Below are positions 40,552 to 49,461 of a stretch of 64,000 nt of DNA, in pieces. The notes below the pieces were generated by a model that saw nothing but the letters and a program-made list of their open reading frames with translations, searched no databases and was not told the origin of the DNA. The position numbers were made by a program, and so were the translations under genes. The stretch lies in the IMG/VR virus record IMGVR_UViG_3300037468_000493, positions 1 through 64,000 of that record. The stretch is one strand, 5' to 3'. This stretch comes from a virus. Each line of letters opens with the position of its first letter. The first letter of the stretch is position 1.

Positions 40552-42626
40552 GGGGCATCTAGAACACGGTTCAATAGCGGAAAGTCATATTCTTCTAAAC
40601 TTTGCTGATATGCAGTAAAGTACGTTTGAACCTTAATCCTTTCTTTCTCATCATGATTAAGCTTTTGGTTAAGGTTTGATTCAATTAGCCATGTACTTAA
40701 TTTTCCAGCCCGGTTGACCTGGAAATTATGATCAACTTGCCCTAACGGCTTGCCATCTTTGCCATCTAATAAAGCTGGATCGCCTGTCCTCGGGTCTTCC
40801 CCTACTATCTTTGCGTTTGTTACAGGACAGTGACCGTGGTAGCGAAAATGAACAAAGCGAACATGAAGATCTCTGACCTTTTCACTCACCCTGTCACGTT
40901 TGTTCCGAAGTTCTTCTCCTAGCTGTTGACGGATCTCCTCAACAGAGCCGCCAATGCTAGCCATCCCATTTTCTAGATTGTTTATCTTTGCCAGCCATTC
41001 AACAGATTCTTGATATCCTGTAGGCTCCCAATGCTCTAGATTATTGATTGTTGACTGAAGTTTGAGTATGGTAGCTTCAATGCGATCGAATCCCTTTTTA
41101 TTCTCATCCTGGCCTCGAACAATCAGGGCTGTAACCTTCTCAAACTCTGCCTTTAACTCTGGAATGAATTGAGATGGCAGCGCTGCATTTATCCCGTTGT
41201 TACCAACAGCAGGATCTTCTAGGCGAGATGCTTCCGAGTTTAGCTGCCGTTCTAGCCCCCGGTCTTTGATGCCCTTGACTTGCGAAGCCAGCTTATTATT
41301 GTATCGAGCATCGCCCAGGTAATCCAAAGCCAGCCAAGCTGGAACCAGGTGCTTCTCTGATGGTTTCAGGATAAACCCATGATTGGCCAAGGCGTGGCGC
41401 AGTGTGCCTTCGTCTCGGTTTCGCCCACCTGCTTTGATCCCGATCGCAAGCCGGTGATCGGTAGCACCTTCTACCCGGTAAAACTCCACGCCGCTGTACT
41501 CAGCCAATGCCGATAGCTCCAGGGGAAGTCCGGTAGTCGATTTCAAATCGACTACCGGAATCAAAATCTGCTTGTCGGCTAATGCAAAGCTATCCACAAA
41601 GTCTTTTGGCCTTGACTCGCCTGTCTTAAACAGGCTCAGCGTGGAAGCACGATAAAGCGGGATACCCATAAACTCTACATCGGGTGCTGGCAGCTTACCA
41701 TCAGCTACAGCCGCCGCAAACTCTGCAAGGGTAGGGGCGATGTTGGGGTCTATGCCGTGGCTCGCCTCTCTGTGCTCTGGCTGAAGTGCAGAGCGTGGCG
41801 TGTTGACGATAGCCCTGGAGTCTTGGTCTATGCCGTGGCTCGGTTCGCTGCTCGCTGGCTGAATAGCTTCGGTAACCTGGGCTTTGATTGGACTTGATCT
41901 ACGGGCTTTGGTCTGTGGAGGGGCATTGACAATAGGCGACACAGCGATCGCATCATCCCAATCAAAGACTCTGCCCCTGTATTTTGAAAACGCCTCAATC
42001 AACTGGCGGCTGTAGTAGGTGTTGGCTCCGCAACGCTTGTACCACTTGCCACCCCCAGAGGGATCTAAGTATTTTATGCGAAATTCTCTTTTACAAGCCA
42101 GGATTGAGGCGTTACAAGAGTCGCAGGGATCTTCCCCGCCATATCCGAACCCAGCCGCAACCGCGTCAACCCGCAACCACTCCGTCGGCTCAACATTAGC
42201 AGGGAAAAACGCTGATATATCATCTTGAGCCTGAGCACTGGTGAGAGGCTTCTGCTCAACTGGGGATGGGGTGCTCACCCGTGGCTCAGGCTCTATCCAT
42301 CCATCCCGTTCGGCCTGCCACCTGGTAACCTGATCAGCGTAATCCTTCTTCTCTTTTGGAATAAACGGCGTCAATTCTGGCAACGGCGTCAATTCTGGCT
42401 CGGCCATGAGCGCAAACAATGGCAACGGCTCAGCAGTGCTGCGGTTGTGGCCTGGCGGAAAGTCACGAGCAGCCCACTTGCAATTACTGCACTCATACCT
42501 AAACCCGTTCTTCTTTTTGTCACGTCGCGTCGTGTTGTGCCCGCAGTTTTCGCACCTTCTAACGTGCAGACCAGTAACCGACACTACCCATTTTTCAGTT
42601 AATCCGGACGCACTCAATCCACTCAT
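40548..42626 (-). CDS. Large zinc-finger and HNH-like protein of unknown function (692 aa)
   Basis: N-terminal zinc ribbon CENCGHN...YECSNCKW (residues about 25-52), a central CDSCNAS, a long Pro/Ser linker, a domain at about 300-420 (LLALADKQILIPVVDLK-like region), a coiled-coil at about 480-590 and a C-terminal HGHCPVTNAKI...QVDHNFQVNRAG with following Asn residues that looks like an HNH nuclease core. It could be a nuclease of replication or defence, placed between tail and head modules. No overall homologue recognised. Confidence 0.7.
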   Translation of the reverse strand: MSGLSASGLTEKWVVSVTGLHVRRCENCGHNTTRRDKKKNGFRYECSNCKWAARDFPPGHNRSTAEPLPLFALMAEPELTPLPELTPFIPKEKKDYADQVTRWQAERDGWIEPEPRVSTPSPVEQKPLTSAQAQDDISAFFPANVEPTEWLRVDAVAAGFGYGGEDPCDSCNASILACKREFRIKYLDPSGGGKWYKRCGANTYYSRQLIEAFSKYRGRVFDWDDAIAVSPIVNAPPQTKARRSSPIKAQVTEAIQPASSEPSHGIDQDSRAIVNTPRSALQPEHREASHGIDPNIAPTLAEFAAAVADGKLPAPDVEFMGIPLYRASTLSLFKTGESRPKDFVDSFALADKQILIPVVDLKSTTGLPLELSALAEYSGVEFYRVEGATDHRLAIGIKAGGRNRDEGTLRHALANHGFILKPSEKHLVPAWLALDYLGDARYNNKLASQVKGIKDRGLERQLNSEASRLEDPAVGNNGINAALPSQFIPELKAEFEKVTALIVRGQDENKKGFDRIEATILKLQSTINNLEHWEPTGYQESVEWLAKINNLENGMASIGGSVEEIRQQLGEELRNKRDRVSEKVRDLHVRFVHFRYHGHCPVTNAKIVGEDPRTGDPALLDGKDGKPLGQVDHNFQVNRAGKLSTWLIESNLNQKLNHDEKERIKVQTYFTAYQQSLEEYDFPLLNRVLDAP

Positions 42627-42907
42627 GTCGCAACCGTGAGATTACCACGATTCTACCATAACGGCCACACGGCCCCCCCCACCCCCCCCGGCCTGCCACC
42701 ACTCGACGCAACAAACCCCCGCCATTGCTGACGGGGGTTTTGTTTGGGTGAGCCAACTTGCCAAACTCAACCCATGAGCTTCTCGAACTCTCTCCATAAT
42801 ACCAAAACAAAACCCCTTCGCTAGGCCAGGGGTTTCTCATCGGGGCAAGCATACCTCTCGAGGGTGAAACCCTTGATTTACTTGGGGCTGGGGGTAATCA
42901 GCAAGCA
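42627..42907. other. Intergenic region with hairpins and C tracts
   Basis: Holds a C8-A-C8 tract at about 42672-42689, a terminator hairpin AAACCCCCG/CGGGGGTTT at 42713-42740 and a weaker one, AAACCCCT/AGGGGTTT, near 42813-42838. Both probably end transcription of the 42908-43129 gene (minus). Frames here translate through the hairpins and are not convincing. Confidence 0.55.
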
Positions 42908-43129
42908 TCACCCCTCGTCCATCCACAGCAGCCCTATCCACGGGGTATTCACCTCAGCCTCGCGCCGTACCCAGTCCAGGGCCACCCCAGGCCGCGCATC
43001 CTCGCTCCACCACTGACACACCGGGCGGAACGTGATCGACACCTCGCCCAACTGCCAGCAGTCTGCCACCTTCACCCCGCAAGTGTAGTAGCGGAGCCAG
43101 GGGTAAAAGGTTCGCAGTAGGGGCGGCAT
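42908..43129 (-). CDS. Hypothetical protein (73 aa)
   Basis: Trp-rich (LRTFYPWLRYYTCGVKVADC, WWSEDARPG), compact globular. Followed by terminators. Function unknown. Confidence 0.6.
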   Translation of the reverse strand: MPPLLRTFYPWLRYYTCGVKVADCWQLGEVSITFRPVCQWWSEDARPGVALDWVRREAEVNTPWIGLLWMDEG

Positions 43130-43183
43130 GGCGGGGGGACTTGTGGGGCTACCGTGATTCTACCGCAGGTCACCCTCACCCTA

Positions 43184-43316
43184 CCTGTACAGGGTGTGCA
43201 GGCCATGCAGGCTCTCGTTCAAATTATTTGGCTGTGTGTGCGGCGGAATTTTTTAGGAAACACACACAGCTTCTGCGCTAAGAAACGGGGGTGTTTGGGG
43301 TGCACGGCCTGCACAG
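43184..43316. repeat. Dispersed ~135-bp structured repeat, copy 2
   Basis: Same element as at 29694, with CCTGTACAGGGTGTGCAGG at one end and CACGGCCTGCACAG at the other. Forms a tandem pair with copy 3, period 165 bp including a shared TAGCGCGAT flank. Confidence 0.85.
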
Positions 43317-43348
43317 CCCTAGCGCGATTGCTCAAAACCCTTCTGTAC

Positions 43349-43481
43349 CCTGTACAGGGTGTGCAGGCCATGCAGGCTCTCGTTCAAATTATTTGGCTGT
43401 GTGTGCGGCGAAATTTTTTCGGAAACACACATCACTTTCACGCTAAGAAACGGGGGTGTTTGGGGTGCATGGCCTGTACAG
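43349..43481. repeat. Dispersed ~135-bp structured repeat, copy 3
   Basis: Nearly identical to copy 2 and, in its middle, to copy 1 (GCGGCGAAATTTTTTCGG). A plus-strand frame runs through copies 2 and 3 (43154-43573), but its protein is just the repeat translated twice and is not credible. Confidence 0.85.
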
Positions 43482-43731
43482 CCTTAGCGCGATCGCCTAA
43501 AACCCCTGTTCTCTCGTTGCGGCCATCATTGCCTGGCTCATTACTACAGGAGGCACAGGGCACTATTACCTAATCTTTTCTTATATACTTTTACTGTGTA
43601 TAGACAGCACAAAACAGACCACGTTGCCGGGGTCTTTTCAAAATTGTAGCACCTTGCACAGCCCTGAACGATGCCGCCAACCCCGACCCGGCGCGGCCTA
43701 GGGTGGTGCACTACACAGTAGAGAGAGCACC
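43482..43731. other. Non-coding stretch downstream of repeats
   Basis: About 250 bp without a convincing gene. TATATACTTTTACTGTG near 43580 is AT-rich and GTGGTGCACTACACAGTAG at about 43704-43722 leads to the 43732 start. No clear promoter. Confidence 0.4.
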
Positions 43732-43917
43732 ATGACCCTAGACCCTGGCGATCGCTGCTACTACCGCACTGCCAATTCCCTGTACCCTGCCGTCGTCGTG
43801 GGGTGCCCCATGGACGTGCTGGTGCTCCGGGTAGACTGGGGCGATCGCTGCACTGACCTGGGCCTAGAGTGGGCACCGGGTAGCGAGGAGTGGGGCAGGA
43901 TTGCGCCACCGTTCTGA
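43732..43917 (+). CDS. Small hypothetical protein (61 aa)
   Basis: ATG preceded by AGAGAGAGCACC. Compact beta-like protein (GDRCYYRTANSLYPAVVVG). Followed 21 nt later by a strong terminator. No function known. Confidence 0.6.
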   Translation: MTLDPGDRCYYRTANSLYPAVVVGCPMDVLVLRVDWGDRCTDLGLEWAPGSEEWGRIAPPF

Positions 43918-43938
43918 GCCCTGGGGACAGGCACTAAA

Positions 43939-43966
43939 AAACCCCCCGGCGCTGGCCGGGGGGTTT
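43939..43966. terminator. Rho-independent terminator
   Basis: AAACCCCCCGGC (43939-43950) and GCCGGGGGGTTT (43955-43966) pair perfectly with a 4-nt loop; convergent genes on both sides. Confidence 0.8.
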
Positions 43967-43982
43967 GCTTTGGCCTCGTGGC

Positions 43983-44183
43983 CTAGCGCTTGAGCGCTGT
44001 AGCTGCAATCTGTAGCGCGGCGGCTACGCTTGCGTCGAAGTCCATCTCGCGTAGCCTAGCCTCGTTGTGCCGTTCCTTGATGGCGGCCATCCGTGAGCGG
44101 TGGGCTCTCAGCGCCCCCTGTAGTTGCCCTTGGATGTATTGGGCGTCGGTGGCGATTGCGTCGATCATTGTTTGGTTTTCCAT
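43983..44183 (-). CDS. Small helical protein (66 aa)
   Basis: ATG at 44183 with GCAAGGCACCACC before it, a leader resembling the early promoter family, and TATAGT at 44214-44209 upstream. Helical, charged (LQGALRAHRSRMAAIKERHN). Confidence 0.6.
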   Translation of the reverse strand: MENQTMIDAIATDAQYIQGQLQGALRAHRSRMAAIKERHNEARLREMDFDASVAAALQIAATALKR

Positions 44184-44219
44184 GGTGGTGCCTTGCGTAC
44201 TACTCCTCAACTATAGCCG

Positions 44220-44743
44220 CGCAATAGCCCACAGCCAAAACCCTTGCACCTAGGGCGTTTCAGACCCCAGCACCGGCAAAACTCTCAGAAAATACCCCTA
44301 AATCTGGCCCTGGGATCGCTGTTTTTGAGGCTACCTAGTACAAACGGTCATAAAGGTTTTGCAAAGCAAATGGCGTATCTTTATAAAGCCAAGTTAAAGC
44401 ACCCTGACAAATGTACTACCCTTACCAGAACCCTTGCGGGGTGGGGCTTTGGGGCGTCAACAGGCTTTACGCAGTCTTTATATAAAGGTTGAGGATTGGG
44501 CTCAAACCCTTGCGGGGCGTGGCTTTGAAAACTTCACAGTAGGGCAGGCTTCACGGTGGGTTTGTGTGGCTGGGAGAAGGCGCGACCTGGGCCATAGCCA
44601 TTCGCCATAGGTCTTCCCGTCCACGCCAACTGTACCGGGGTTCTGATTGACAAGGCCATAGTTGGCAGCCCTACCCTGCGGTGTTGCAAAGGCTATGGCA
44701 CAGATCGCCCTACCATTCTACCAAGCGACCCCCAGCAGTTAGG
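44220..44743. other. 520-bp non-coding region with short repeats
   Basis: No credible gene. AACCCTTGCGGGGTGGGGCTTTG (from about 44429) recurs in similar form (CCCTTGCGGGGCGTGGCTTTG) about 77 bp later. TTTATAAAG and TTTATATAAAG motifs are present. Could contain an origin, a small RNA or regulatory sites. Confidence 0.45.
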
Positions 44744-45079
44744 CTAGAGAAGTGGGCCAGGCTGGAGCGCATAGCGGGGCAGGGAGGAGTATTGAACAAA
44801 AAAAGGCACCCCTGCCAATAGGTCTACGCCATCAAAAACATCAGAGGCTAGCCCCTCCGGCTTTACCAATGCCCATCCCTCGATACACTCAATTGGTTCG
44901 CACCAGGTAGTAGTACGAGGGGCGCTCGGATCTAGTTCACCTGTGGCGGCATTTCGCCCAATCAGCCCAGCCTCATCAATTGCTGCTGGATTGTAGTCCG
45001 TGATTGCAGCACGAATATTGCCATCAATGACGGATTGGGCGGATTGGGCGTCTTCAAGAGTTTGAAACAATAAGTACAT
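44744..45079 (-). CDS. Tail-fibre-associated hypothetical protein (111 aa)
   Basis: Downstream partner of the SGNH-hydrolase gene, 17 nt apart. N-terminus YLLFQTLEDAQSAQSVIDGN resembles small fibre-assembly or cap proteins found after fibre genes. End of the minus-strand head/fibre block. Confidence 0.6.
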   Translation of the reverse strand: MYLLFQTLEDAQSAQSVIDGNIRAAITDYNPAAIDEAGLIGRNAATGELDPSAPRTTTWCEPIECIEGWALVKPEGLASDVFDGVDLLAGVPFFVQYSSLPRYALQPGPLL

Positions 45080-45096
45080 AATTCACCTAGCGTGAT

Positions 45097-46473
45097 CTAC
45101 GGCACATTAGGAGCGGTTAGCCCCCATTTAATAGCTAACTTTTTGGCGAGTAGCTGATTCCAGTAGGCGGTGACTTCGCCCTGGCAAAATCCGATCTCAC
45201 CAATTCTGCCACGCAAGCGCCAAGCATCTAGTACAGGGGCACCCACATAAAGCACCGTTGCGGCTACCTGTGTGGTTGAGTTTAAACTACCAGTAGACCC
45301 CCACACTCCATTCTTCAAAACAGATGTTCGAGGTAAAGCATTAGTTCTAATTCTGTAATTAGCTCCCAGGACATTAGGATTAAGATCCATTGCACTCGCA
45401 TTCAAAGCGCTACCCCCATTTATTGGGTCACTAAACCTTAATACCGCAGCGGGTTCGGATTTAAGATTAACATTGTTATCCCAGGAATCAGTGGGGTGCA
45501 TCCCCCAAATAAAGCCAGTAGTAGTGGTAAAGTCGTCTGACTGTAAAACCACCCAAGAGGCCATAGGTTTACAGTCGAATGTAAAGCCAGTTAGTTTCAG
45601 GAAATCGCGTCTATTGGCTCCATCGAAAAGAATTGCATTCTTGCTATTAATGCCTGTTGCCGTGAATAAAGGCTGACTAGCACCCGTCGCCTGCACTAAG
45701 TTACGACTACCCGCAGATGCCCATGATGAGACTCTGCTGCTTGCCAGAGTAATTGTGGCCGTTGCCTGGGCATCCCAATGATCCCAGTAGTTCGGTAGTT
45801 GTGAATACTGAAAATTGTTAAAGAAGTCTGCATAAAGCTGGTCGTAAACAATGCGGGCCATTTGGTCACAGGCATTGACCGTGGGGTGAATTTGGTCAGA
45901 GTACCAGTACGTTTCACCTGCTGCGCCGCTATACCCGATCTCGTAATTAAGATGGAACCCAGCTATTTTGTACCCATAGGTTGCTGAACCTGTAATCAAT
46001 AAACTGTTGTAACTTGATCGATTGACCTCTGAATAATTCTGTCGGGGCAACATAGTACAAACTATGATGTTTGCTGGTAAAACACCACGAGCCAAGATTA
46101 AATTCAGGCAAACTTCAAAATCTGCAAACTCTTGGGCTGGTGTTTTTGCCCCTAGAACTAAGCCATTAGTGCCAGCAAACATCACAACCTTAGAAACCGA
46201 ACTAAAGCTATTTATGCTTGCTGTCAGAAGAGCATTGATTGTTCCAGTACTGGAATGGTCGTAATTCCAAGATGCACCACCAGCACCGATTCTAGTCAGG
46301 TTTACTGCTGACGCTTGCCGGGTAGCAATTAGGTCTTTCAGGGCTAGGGAAAAGAACCCAGGATCAGGATAATTATTTATAATGCTGTCCCCGACCATTA
46401 AAAGGTCTATCGTGGCAGCCGCCCCCGCCCCCCCCGATCGCCCCAACCCCAACCCGAGTCCCATGCTTGGCAT
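45097..46473 (-). CDS. SGNH/GDSL hydrolase tail fibre with lectin-like domain (458 aa)
   Basis: SGNH-type blocks are in order: MVGDSIINNY near residue 27 (nucleophile Ser), a Gly block near 67, VMFAGTNG near residue 98 (Asn), and SDQIHPT near residue 190 (Asp and His). The second half contains an ILFDGANRRDFLKLTG-type strand typical of concanavalin/LamG domains. Likely an esterase that deacylates host surface polysaccharide. Overlaps the upstream gene by 1 nt. Confidence 0.85.
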   Translation of the reverse strand: MPSMGLGLGLGRSGGAGAAATIDLLMVGDSIINNYPDPGFFSLALKDLIATRQASAVNLTRIGAGGASWNYDHSSTGTINALLTASINSFSSVSKVVMFAGTNGLVLGAKTPAQEFADFEVCLNLILARGVLPANIIVCTMLPRQNYSEVNRSSYNSLLITGSATYGYKIAGFHLNYEIGYSGAAGETYWYSDQIHPTVNACDQMARIVYDQLYADFFNNFQYSQLPNYWDHWDAQATATITLASSRVSSWASAGSRNLVQATGASQPLFTATGINSKNAILFDGANRRDFLKLTGFTFDCKPMASWVVLQSDDFTTTTGFIWGMHPTDSWDNNVNLKSEPAAVLRFSDPINGGSALNASAMDLNPNVLGANYRIRTNALPRTSVLKNGVWGSTGSLNSTTQVAATVLYVGAPVLDAWRLRGRIGEIGFCQGEVTAYWNQLLAKKLAIKWGLTAPNVP

Positions 46474-46730
46474 TAGCCCACCCTATAACCAGTACATTGT
46501 CCAGCCGATAGCGTCACCGTTGCCGCCAATTTATCGCCAAACGTCTGTACTTGCCCTGCTGCTAGGGCATAGCCGCTGTAATTGGTGGGCAGGCCAGTGG
46601 TGCTAAATGTGCAGCCGTTAGCGCTCGCCTGGATGGCGCTGAATGGCCCCGTTGTAGAGGCTGTGGTTGTGATAGGGATTGGTGTTCCCCCGATTAATTT
46701 TTGATTGGCATTGGTGATAGTATTTTTCAC
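46473..46730 (-). CDS. Small virion protein (85 aa)
   Basis: Thr/Ala/Gly-rich beta protein (GTPIPITTTASTTGPFSAIQ) of the head/fibre operon; may be a decoration protein. Function uncertain. Confidence 0.6.
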   Translation of the reverse strand: MKNTITNANQKLIGGTPIPITTTASTTGPFSAIQASANGCTFSTTGLPTNYSGYALAAGQVQTFGDKLAATVTLSAGQCTGYRVG

Positions 46731-46732
46731 AA

Positions 46733-46957
46733 CTATTTGCCCCCTTTCAACTCGCTACTCAGCTTTACAATACGATTGGTTTTGCCGTCTTGCTTGATTA
46801 CAACAGCGGGGTTTTCTTTGCTGCCATTGCGAACGATGGTAGAGTCGCCAGACTTGATTTCAACGCGCCCTGTACTCACTCGGGTAACAGTGCCAGTGCC
46901 TGTGCCAGTGCCATAATTCCAGGTAACGGTACTGCCTTTTTTAGGGGTTGCCATCAC
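46733..46957 (-). CDS. HVA1/TUDOR-like (DUF2945) protein (74 aa)
   Basis: KGSTVTWNYGTGTGTGTVTR, then TIVRNGSKENPAVVIKQDGK and the LSSEL ending match the DUF2945 'hypervirulence associated protein TUDOR domain' pattern. Such small proteins are common in phage head operons; role unknown. Contains a GTG/GTA microsatellite. Confidence 0.75.
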   Translation of the reverse strand: MMATPKKGSTVTWNYGTGTGTGTVTRVSTGRVEIKSGDSTIVRNGSKENPAVVIKQDGKTNRIVKLSSELKGGK

Positions 46958-47283
46958 TTTTTCTCCTGCCGCTTTACGAAGGCTGCCGCCGACTTGATCG
47001 CAGCCTTGCCACCCCAGCCCATGACGGCTTGGATAGCCTTGGAGTCAGCGGCAGTCTTGCCCTGGGCGGCGGCTTTATCAGCGGCGGGGATATGGCGGGC
47101 AAATGCAGCAACACGCTTAGCAGTCTCTAGTGTCATCGGTTCCCCGCTGGCGAATTGAGCGGCGCGCTTAACCCCGGTGGGCGTCATGGCGCGGCGGCTA
47201 GGCGGTAGCTCTTGCCGTAGCTCCAGCACACGCTTTGCCTGGGTCTGTGCTGATTTTGGGGGTATCCATTTCGGGGTTGTCAT
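46954..47283 (-). CDS. Phage-associated small basic protein (109 aa)
   Basis: Basic with SGEPMTLETAKRVAAFARHI and AIQAVMGWGGKAA, resembling the cassette 'ARA..LASGEP.S..T..RM..F..RH' of a conserved phage protein family often encoded near the portal and coat. Function unknown. Confidence 0.6.
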   Translation of the reverse strand: MTTPKWIPPKSAQTQAKRVLELRQELPPSRRAMTPTGVKRAAQFASGEPMTLETAKRVAAFARHIPAADKAAAQGKTAADSKAIQAVMGWGGKAAIKSAAAFVKRQEKK

Positions 47284-47285
47284 CG

Positions 47286-47690
47286 CTATTCCTCTGGGCT
47301 GGTGTAAATTTCCTCAGCCTCGCTTTGCCCGTACTCGGCAACCAGGATAGGTAGCACCGCTTCATCCCAGCCGCTAACAGGACGGGCAATGCCGTGGCCT
47401 TCTGCGATCGCTTTCAGGGTACGCCAGTTGCCATCCTCGGCTAGTCCCTGGAGCTCGGATAAGCGGGCATCAATGGAGGGCCGGTCTACTTGCCTTTGGG
47501 TGGTTTCTTCGGCTTGCCCTTGGGCTTCATTGGCTTCATTTTGTATGGCATCGTTGTCAATGGGTAAAGGGGTAAGGGCAGGGGTGGCAGCATCTTCCCA
47601 CGGTGCATCTACACCAGGGCGATAGTCTGATTGATTAATGATCAGCCGATGGCCGCCGCGATTGATTTCAATGGTGGGAAGAGTCGCCAT
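47286..47690 (-). CDS. Hypothetical head-operon protein (134 aa)
   Basis: Acidic, with a Gln/Glu-rich linker (NEAQGQAEETTQRQVDRPS) separating a short N-terminal strand region from a helical C-terminal domain. Located in the coat operon. Function unknown. Confidence 0.6.
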   Translation of the reverse strand: MATLPTIEINRGGHRLIINQSDYRPGVDAPWEDAATPALTPLPIDNDAIQNEANEAQGQAEETTQRQVDRPSIDARLSELQGLAEDGNWRTLKAIAEGHGIARPVSGWDEAVLPILVAEYGQSEAEEIYTSPEE

Positions 47691-47692
47691 AA

Positions 47693-48091
47693 TTATGCCG
47701 CGTGAGTAATTGCACCAGAAATCGCCAGTTGCCCGGATTGCATCACCAGCACCAGGTGGCTAGTCAATGCCCCAGATTCGGTAATGCTGATGTCCGCCCT
47801 ACCGCTGGAGTTGGTCACTAGGTAACCTGCCAGTTTGGCCACTGAGGATATTAGCAAACCCCTGGAGTTAGCGATCGCCACGGCTCCACTAGCCGCGTGA
47901 CCGATGGTTAATCCAGTAGCCGCCCCTGCAATGTACCAAGGCACCATTACTGATTTAGTCAGCGGGGTGCCTTCGCGGTCGAGGAGCTGGATTTCGGTGA
48001 TGATTGCATTAGTAGCTTCAGCGCCTACGGTGAACTGTGCCCCATAGGGTTGGGCCTCAAGTTCTGCCCAGTTTGTGATTAGTTCAGTCAT
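47693..48091 (-). CDS. Head decoration/fibre-type protein (132 aa)
   Basis: Right after the coat gene. Beta-rich with Gly/Ala turns (VGAEATNAIITEIQLLDREG), as in head decoration proteins. Assigned by position and composition. Confidence 0.6.
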   Translation of the reverse strand: MTELITNWAELEAQPYGAQFTVGAEATNAIITEIQLLDREGTPLTKSVMVPWYIAGAATGLTIGHAASGAVAIANSRGLLISSVAKLAGYLVTNSSGRADISITESGALTSHLVLVMQSGQLAISGAITHAA

Positions 48092-48148
48092 TGGTTTTCA
48101 CCAGATAAAGGATAGGGGCCATTGCTGACCCCATCAAACTAAGCAGGT

Positions 48149-49294
48149 TTAGCCAGCGATCCGCACCGCCAATTGAGGACGGACGGCTCGAACCCCGTAT
48201 AGACAATCAATCGAAAACACAGTGCGCTTCCATTCCCGTTGGATTTCAAAACGCATTGCCAGTCCCGACACATCATCCACTAAGGGCTGAATGAGTGAGC
48301 CTGGAGTTTCCAAGTCCATCATCGGTCGGCTGGCAAACGCAAACGCCTCCCGATGAAAGGCTAGGTTTGTCGTATGAGATGCAACAAACGTCACCACAGC
48401 ACCATCAGTCACGTTAGCCGCCAGTGCAGGGCTAATGCCCACGGTGGTTTCGTTCGCGGTTGGCGCATCGGCGGTCACGCTGGTGACTACATACTGCTGG
48501 GTATTGCCTGCAATCGTGAACACATCGCCCACCACAGGCAGGGTAGCTAGGTCAGCCCCAGAGGCGTTGTCCAGCACCAGGGAGACGGCCCCGGCGGTAG
48601 CGTTAGCGTCGATCGCAGCCGTCGCGGGAGCCCCCAGTGTATGGGTCGGAACTTGCTGGTCTTGATACCAGTCAAAGCCCAGGGCTCGGGTAATGGTGCC
48701 ATCACGCAGCGCTTCAGAATCGCCAGATTCGTTGACCTTCTGCAACACCGAAAGGCCGAGGGCGTTGGCATAGCCAAATGGGTCTAGCACCATGCGCCGC
48801 TCGTCCATGGGGGCCAAGGCACTGTTGAGGACTCGGGCAGCTTGCTGTGCCTCTAGGGTGGAGGTACCGAAGGGGTTAACGCCAGCGGTGCCCACAACGT
48901 TGTAGACCTCTTTGTAGAGAGCAAAGATTTCAGAGTTGATCTTATTGGCCAGGGCCTTAACAGCTTTCTCAATGGCTCGGGGCCGGGTGCCTTCTTGCAC
49001 CTCTTTGATTTCCTTGTCAGTCATCACAAAAGTAGCAGCCTGGAATTTGTTTAGGACTAGCTGCTTTTTGGTGCTGGCCACATCAGAGATGATGTTGCTC
49101 GCTGGGGTAGCGCCGGGGGTGACATCAAACGCCGTCATATCGTTAAGGTCGTTAATGTCAATGGTGCTGCCCTGGGCGGCTGCATCGGAACTGTAGTTAT
49201 TGTTGACCAGGTTGGGGAGCACACAAGTTTCTCGCAATACTGAAAGGATATTGGCGAGAATTTGAGGCGTTAAATTTTCGATTGCGTTAGCCAT
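48149..49294 (-). CDS. Major capsid protein, P22 coat-like (381 aa)
   Basis: Pattern of the P22 coat family: N-terminal helix, an extended MTDKEIKEV segment, a central insertion-domain-like region (residues about 225-300, GDVFTIAGNTQQYVVTSVTA) and C-terminal NLAFHREAFAFASRPM then MRFEIQREWKRTVFSIDCLYG. Follows scaffold on the same strand. HK97 fold by family. The insert resembles one in the tube protein at 33875. Confidence 0.85.
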   Translation of the reverse strand: MANAIENLTPQILANILSVLRETCVLPNLVNNNYSSDAAAQGSTIDINDLNDMTAFDVTPGATPASNIISDVASTKKQLVLNKFQAATFVMTDKEIKEVQEGTRPRAIEKAVKALANKINSEIFALYKEVYNVVGTAGVNPFGTSTLEAQQAARVLNSALAPMDERRMVLDPFGYANALGLSVLQKVNESGDSEALRDGTITRALGFDWYQDQQVPTHTLGAPATAAIDANATAGAVSLVLDNASGADLATLPVVGDVFTIAGNTQQYVVTSVTADAPTANETTVGISPALAANVTDGAVVTFVASHTTNLAFHREAFAFASRPMMDLETPGSLIQPLVDDVSGLAMRFEIQREWKRTVFSIDCLYGVRAVRPQLAVRIAG

Positions 49295-49378
49295 GATCGT
49301 TCCACATTGAATAGGGCAAAGAGGTTTGTAGCGTCTCTACCTGCATCGCAGTGGATACCCATCGGGCGTCCGGCGCTG

Positions 49379-49410
49379 AAAAAGGGGTGATGGTCATCGA
49401 CCATCACCCC
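49379..49410 (-). terminator. Hairpin between scaffold and coat genes
   Basis: Minus strand: GGGGTGATGGTC (49410-49399) pairs with GACCATCACCCC (49395-49384), followed by TTTTT. A partial terminator or RNA-stability element that could set the ratio of scaffold to coat transcripts. Confidence 0.65.
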
Positions 49411-49461
49411 CCAATAGTACCCAATTTTTCGCAGTTGTGCTAAGGGATTACCGCAAGAGTA

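Noticed and set aside
42595-42852. 85-aa minus-strand ORF
   Set aside because: Translates through terminator hairpins and C tracts and overlaps the start of the 692-aa gene.
43154-43573. 139-aa plus-strand ORF with Cys-rich repeats
   Set aside because: It is the translation of two tandem copies of the non-coding 135-bp repeat; copy 1 at 29.7 kb is not part of such a gene.
44244-44492. 82-aa plus-strand ORF
   Set aside because: No ribosome site, poor composition, lies across repeats; treated as non-coding.
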